Shown here one piece after another: positions 59,446 through 64,000 of a stretch of 64,000 bases of DNA (positions are counted from its first letter, which is position 1; each line of letters begins with the position of its first letter). The DNA is from Bacillus sp. ISL-37 (GTDB lineage: Bacteria; Bacillota; Bacilli; Bacillales; Cytobacillaceae). The notes under the pieces were generated by a model. That model was not told the origin of the DNA. It was given only the letters and a program-made list of their open reading frames with translations, and did not search any database. The position numbers were made by a program, and so were the translations under genes. The stretch lies in NCBI RefSeq assembly GCF_018613315.1, contig NZ_JAGGQL010000051.1, positions 1 through 64,000 of the forward strand. The letters are read 5' to 3'.

Positions 59446-60498
59446 TTAATATGTTTTAACGTAATCTATCAAAATATCTTTATACTTTTCTAGCGACTCT
59501 AGCTCAATGTACTCGTTATCTCCGTGCCAGTTCGCACCGCTTGGCCCGAACTCGATTGCTGGAATTCCTTGTGCTGCGAAAAACTGGGTATCAGCGGCCC
59601 CATGTTGACCAAAGATCACTGCTTCACCACCAATATGCTTTTCCAAAACAGGCTTCAACTGTGTGATGAATATGTTATCCCTCTCTGTTGCGACAGGAAT
59701 TCCTTTCAGGCCAACCGTGACTTTTCCGTCTGAAATACTTTCGATCTGCTGGACAATCGAATCAGGATCTTGTCCAGGAAGATAACGGATATCAAGGGAC
59801 ATGACACAATAATCAGGTACCTTGTTAAAAACTTCACCACCCGAGATGATGGCAAGATTAATAGATGGTGATTGATAAAACTCTGAGCTCTCTTTAGTAA
59901 ATGGTAATTCAAGCAATTTCTCGTAAGCTCGATAGGCTTTAACAATCGCATTTTCACCCTCCCACGGCCGGCTGCCATGAGCGGATTTTCCGGTGACCTC
60001 GACTTCAAGCCTCAAAACACCTTTTGCCTGCAGAGCTATCCCCAGCTGTGTTGGTTCAGAGGAGATGACAAAATCCCCACGGTATTCATTTTCCACAAGA
60101 TACCCGGTACAATTCATCCCGCCAATCTCCTCGTCCGAAACAATCTGCAGCTGGATTTTCACCCCAAGATTTTGATTCTGCATTTCTTTCAGCGCAACCA
60201 TCATCGCAGCAACGCCAGCTTTCATATCAGCCGCGCCCCTGGCAAAGATTTTGCCATCTTTTTCTACTGGAATGAATTGATCTTTTTTACCGCTGACCAC
60301 GTCAACATGTCCGTTGAATACAATCGTTTTATCTCCCTCGCCAATCTCACATACCAGCATTTTATATCCATTGTTTTCAATCAAATTCGGCTGTAAATCA
60401 TGCTCAATAAGCCATTGTTTGCAAAACTCGACCGCCTGATTGGCCCCTTCCTTCGTGGAGCTATCAATCAGGATCAATTCCTTTAATAATTCCTTCAT
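59446..60498 (-). CDS. M20 family peptidase (ArgE/DapE-like deacylase)
   Basis: 350 residues. Metal-binding residues are visible in VFNGHVDVVSG (His, Asp), ARGAADMKAGVAAM (Asp), VSDEEIGGMNCTGY (catalytic Glu pair) and the dimer-domain SAHGSRPWEGENA; a final HGAADTQFFAAQGIPAIEFG supplies the last His. Hydrolyses an N-acyl amino acid or a dipeptide in the cytoplasm; ArgE versus DapE cannot be separated here. AGGAGTG precedes the ATG on the minus strand. Monocistronic. Confidence 0.9.
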   Translation of the reverse strand: MKELLKELILIDSSTKEGANQAVEFCKQWLIEHDLQPNLIENNGYKMLVCEIGEGDKTIVFNGHVDVVSGKKDQFIPVEKDGKIFARGAADMKAGVAAMMVALKEMQNQNLGVKIQLQIVSDEEIGGMNCTGYLVENEYRGDFVISSEPTQLGIALQAKGVLRLEVEVTGKSAHGSRPWEGENAIVKAYRAYEKLLELPFTKESSEFYQSPSINLAIISGGEVFNKVPDYCVMSLDIRYLPGQDPDSIVQQIESISDGKVTVGLKGIPVATERDNIFITQLKPVLEKHIGGEAVIFGQHGAADTQFFAAQGIPAIEFGPSGANWHGDNEYIELESLEKYKDILIDYVKTY

Positions 60499-60669
60499 TG
60501 TTCAAACACTCCTTGAAAAAGGTTCTATAATACATTACCACGCTAGTAAAGTTTCAATCTTATATATCGATGGTAGTACTTTTTGAGGAAAAATGATAAT
60601 TAAAATATTCGCAAAAACAGACATCTTTCGAGGGGTACTTACAATTATGAGGAATTAAGTCCTGATTTT

Positions 60670-60746
60670 TTACGCTCTCTTAACAAAAAGTTAAGAAAAT
60701 TCAGGTCTATCAGTCCATTTCCTTATTCGCCAATCCTACTATAATT
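60670..60746 (+). promoter_or_regulatory. possible Pho box and promoter of the nucleotidase gene
   Basis: Hexamers TTTACG (60670), TTAACA (60681) and TTAAGA (60692) recur every 11 bases, resembling the Bacillus PhoP repeat TTAACA-N5. TATAAT lies at 60741-60746. Phosphate control of an extracellular nucleotidase is biologically sensible, but one hexamer is imperfect. Confidence 0.5.
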
Positions 60747-60790
60747 AAACACGTATTCTACCAATTTACTCATTAAGGAGATGGATTTCT

Positions 60791-63700
60791 TGAAGAAGCC
60801 TTTTCGCAAGATAGGAAAAACCGTTGTTGCCACAACATTGGCATTGTCTGTATTAGCAGGTCCAGTTTCTTATAAATCATTTGCCGCTGGAAAACCTGAT
60901 AAAGCAGGGAAGCATGAAGTGCAGCTGCGAATCCTTGGAACGACAGATATTCATACACATTTATATAACTATGATTATTATAAAGATGCTCCATCTCACG
61001 AATTCGGACTTGCAAAGACCGCTACATTGATCAAGCAAGCTAGAGCCGAAGAAGAAGGCAAGAACAATCTGCTTTTTGATAATGGCGATCTGATTCAGGG
61101 AAATCCGCTCGGCGACTATAAAGCTAAGGTCGATGTACTGGAAGATGGCGAAATGCACCCAGTCTTTGAAGCTATGGAACTACTGGACTACGATGCTGCT
61201 ACAGTCGGCAACCATGAATTCAACTATGGTTTGGATTACCTCGATGAAGTGCTTGATGACGCACCGATGCCTTATGTAAATGCAAACGTTTTTAAGAATG
61301 ATGGTGACGATAATCCTGATAATGATGAAAACTACTTCAAGCCATATAAAGTTTTTAATAAAAAAGTAACCGATGAAAATGGCAAAACACATGTCATTAA
61401 AGTCGGTGTTGTCGGTGCTGTAACGCCACAAATCATGCAATGGGATAAAGCGAATCTTGATGGAAAAGTAATCACGAAGGATATCGTAAAATCTGTCGAA
61501 GCACAGATTCCTAAAATGAAAGAAGAAGGCGCTGACATCATCATCGCACTATCCCACTCTGGTATTGGCGATGAGAAAGTGGTAGAGATGGAAGAAAACG
61601 CGGCATATGACCTATCACTTGTTGATGGCATCGATGCTATTATCACTGGGCACAACCACCTAACATTCCCTGGTGACTTCACGGACCTTCCTGGCGTGGA
61701 TGCTGACAATGGTACGATTAATGGCGTCCCTGTAGTAATGGCAGGTAACTGGGGCAACCAGCTTGGCGTAATGGACCTGACGATTGCCAAGGAAAAAGGT
61801 AAGTGGAATGTAAAGAGTTCCCAGACTGAACTAAGAGCAGTTTGGGATAAGGTAGCCAAGAAACCATTAGTTGATGCAGATAAAGATATTTTAGAAGCGG
61901 TAAAAGAAGACCACGAAGGTACTGTAAAATATGTCAACCAGCCTGTTGGAGAAACAGCAGCTGACATCCACAGCTATTTTGCATTGGTTCAAGACGATCC
62001 ATCAATCCAGATTGTGACGAATGCACAGAAATGGTATGTAGAGAAACAAGTCGCAGGAACACCTGATGAAAATCTGCCAATCCTTTCTGCTGGTGCACCA
62101 TTTAAGTCTGGACGAGGCGGGGCGAGTGATTACACTTACATTCCTGAAGGTACAATTGCAATTAAAAACGTTGCTGACCTATACTTGTACCCTAACACTG
62201 TTGCAACAATAAAAATTAACGGCAGCGATGTAAAAGAGTGGCTTGAAATGTCTGCAGGGCAGTTCAATCAAATTGATGAAAACAACACAGAAGAACAGTC
62301 ACTGATCAATCCGAATTACCCAGTATACAACTATGATGTAATCGATGGCGTAACATACGAAATCGACGTAACTGAACCAGCAAAATATGATCCGAAGGGC
62401 AACCTGGTAAACGAAGAGGCTAATCGTATCAAGAACCTGCAATACAATGGCCAGCCAATCGACCTAGACCAGGAGTTCCTGGTTGTTACAAATAACTATC
62501 GTGCAACTGGAACATTCCCAGGTGTTAAAAATATGACAGCAGTTGAAATGTATCCAGATGAAAACCGCCAGGCAATCATCGATTATATCCGTGAAGTGGG
62601 AACAATCGATCCTTCTGCGGATAATAACTGGAGTTTCGCAGGCGTTAGCAAAGAATTGAATGTTACATTCAACTCAACACCAGCTGCACAAACGGCTCTT
62701 CCAGAGAGTGGTCTGATTGAATATGCTGGAGACTTGGAAAGTGGATTCGCCAAGTTCAATCTGCACTTACCAATCGGCCTTCAGCTTTTAGGAATCAATG
62801 ATTTCCACGGCCAGCTGGACACTTATAACTCTAAAATCAATGCAGGCGGAGTGGATTATCTTGCTGCATATCTGAAAGAACGTGAAGCAACAAACCCTAA
62901 CACACTGATGCTTCATGCAGGCGATGCTGTCGGAGCAAGCTCGCCGGTCTCTGCCTTGCTACAGGACGAGCCAACGATCAAGATTTTGAATGAACTTGGT
63001 TTTGACGCAGGTACTGTAGGAAACCACGAGTTTGATGAAGGCGTGGAAGAAATGCTCCGCTTAATCGATGGCGGAAGCCATCCGAAAACAGTCGATAAGT
63101 ATGGCGAATTCAAAGGCGCTGACTTCCCATATGTTGCGGCTAATCTTGTATACAAAGAGACAGGAGAGAATGTTTTAGATCCATACACCGTTATCGATGT
63201 AAATGGAATTCCGGTCGGAGTGATCGGTGTAGCTTTATCTGATACACCAAGCATTGTCATTCCAAGTGCAGTTCAGGATGTTCAATTCACAGACGAAACA
63301 GAAGCAATCAACCGCTATACTGAGGAGTTAAAAGCTCAGGGTGTTGAAACAATCGTTGTATTAGCGCACAATCCATCTTTTTCTAATCCAGATGGATCAA
63401 ACGCTGGAGAAGAACTGGTTGAAATTGCTAAAAATGTTGATGATGAAGTAGATGTGTTATTAGGCGGACATAACCATGCTTACACAAACACTAAGGTTGA
63501 TGGCAAAATTGTCGTCCAATCTTATTCTTCAGGTACAGCTTTTTCTGATGTAGACTTATTGATTAACCCTGTAACGAAGGATGTCATGGTTGGCAATGCG
63601 GAAATCGTAACGACGTACCGAGATCAAATTCAGCCAGATGCTGAAATTAAAGCGATGCTGGACAGCTATGTAGCGGATGTCGCTCCGATTCTGAATGAGG

Positions 63701-64000
63701 TAATCGGGTCAACTTCTTCTTACATTAGCCGTGACACAAGTGCGGCTGGTGAATCTGCAATGGGTAACCTGGTTGCTGACGCAATGCGCTGGCAGACAGG
63801 CACTGATTTTGCTTTCATGAACTCAGGCGGAGTCCGTGCTGACATCGACGCAGGTGAAATTACTTGGAAAGAAGCTTTCACCGTACAGCCATTCGGAAAT
63901 GATCTTGTGAAAATGAACGTGACTGGTGAGGTCATCAAGACCTTGTTAGAGCAGCAATGGGGCAGTAAGGTACGAATCATGCCAATTTCCGGTCTGAAGG
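60791..64000 (+). CDS. yfkN: secreted multifunctional nucleotide phosphoesterase (YfkN-like), 3' end outside window
   Basis: 1070 codons without a stop, running off the window; YfkN of B. subtilis is about 1460 residues. TTG 60791 follows AAGGAG by nine bases, giving MKKPFRKIGKTVVATTLALS, a signal peptide ending near FAAG. Two metallophosphoesterase/5'-nucleotidase units occur: LGTTDIHTHLYNYD ... NHEFNYG (first), and LLGINDFHGQLDTY ... GNHEFDEG (second, from about residue 660). These hydrolyse 2',3'-cyclic nucleotides and nucleoside 5'-phosphates outside the cell for phosphate recovery. Confidence 0.92.

Noticed and set aside
1-64000. CRISPR arrays, tRNA/rRNA genes, prophage or intact insertion sequences
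   Set aside because: None found on reading; the tandem repeats present are operator copies or the 41/21-bp intergenic repeat.

Overview
The window looks like the chromosome of an aerobic, spore-forming member of the Bacillaceae (Bacillus or a close genus such as Mesobacillus). The evidence is a set of low-GC Firmicutes signatures: strong AGGAGG ribosome sites, an sdaAB-sdaAA serine dehydratase pair, an ECF sigma/anti-sigma pair, a complete eps-type exopolysaccharide locus with its eps-associated RNA, a SinR-family repressor, and a YfkN-type nucleotidase. No rRNA, tRNA, CRISPR array or complete insertion sequence was seen.

Layout. 1-12.5 kb is ordinary chromosome: a MerR/SRPBCC pair, an Lrp regulator, an isochorismatase-family hydrolase, an ECF sigma operon, a diguanylate cyclase, serine dehydratase, asparagine synthetase AsnA, a secreted M23 peptidase, and a MerR/acyl-CoA dehydrogenase pair. 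12.5-49.4 kb is an accessory block tied together by many copies of one palindrome, GTTCTTTATAAAGAAC and variants, which matches the SinR operator (GTTCTYT half-sites). It contains two paralogous secreted helical proteins, a first lasso-peptide unit (cyclase C1, precursor A1, RRE protein B1), a roughly 26 kb exopolysaccharide locus with an embedded SinR-like gene, and a second lasso unit (cyclase C2, precursor A2, HPr-kinase-like K, protease B2, nucleotidyltransferase, ABC exporter D). 49.4-64 kb holds two small membrane proteins, a SulP transporter, an ABC-2 exporter operon, an SCP2 protein, a signalling group, a deacylase-type peptidase and the start of a large secreted nucleotidase.

How it works together. 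The lasso genes make sense only as one split, paeninodin-like pathway. Each precursor has its own cyclase, but the window has one B1, one B2, one kinase and one exporter, separated by the polysaccharide genes. Perfect operators lie at both cyclase promoters, at the epsA promoter (where the palindrome sits between -35 and -10), before the phosphatase/sugar-transferase operon and before the two secreted proteins. This implies that exopolysaccharide, matrix-like proteins and two lasso peptides are co-repressed in planktonic cells and released together in biofilm.

The second point of interest is 55.4-59.4 kb. A sporulation-type histidine kinase and an HD-GYP protein share the same membrane sensor domain. 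The HD-GYP gene is translationally coupled to a 23-residue peptide ending TTCWWCNYLPIMP, and next comes an M50-type membrane protease with an N-terminal PqqD/RRE-like domain. I read this as a candidate peptide-maturation and signalling module that I cannot match to a described system. All functional statements are from reading the sequence and family knowledge; no searches were run.
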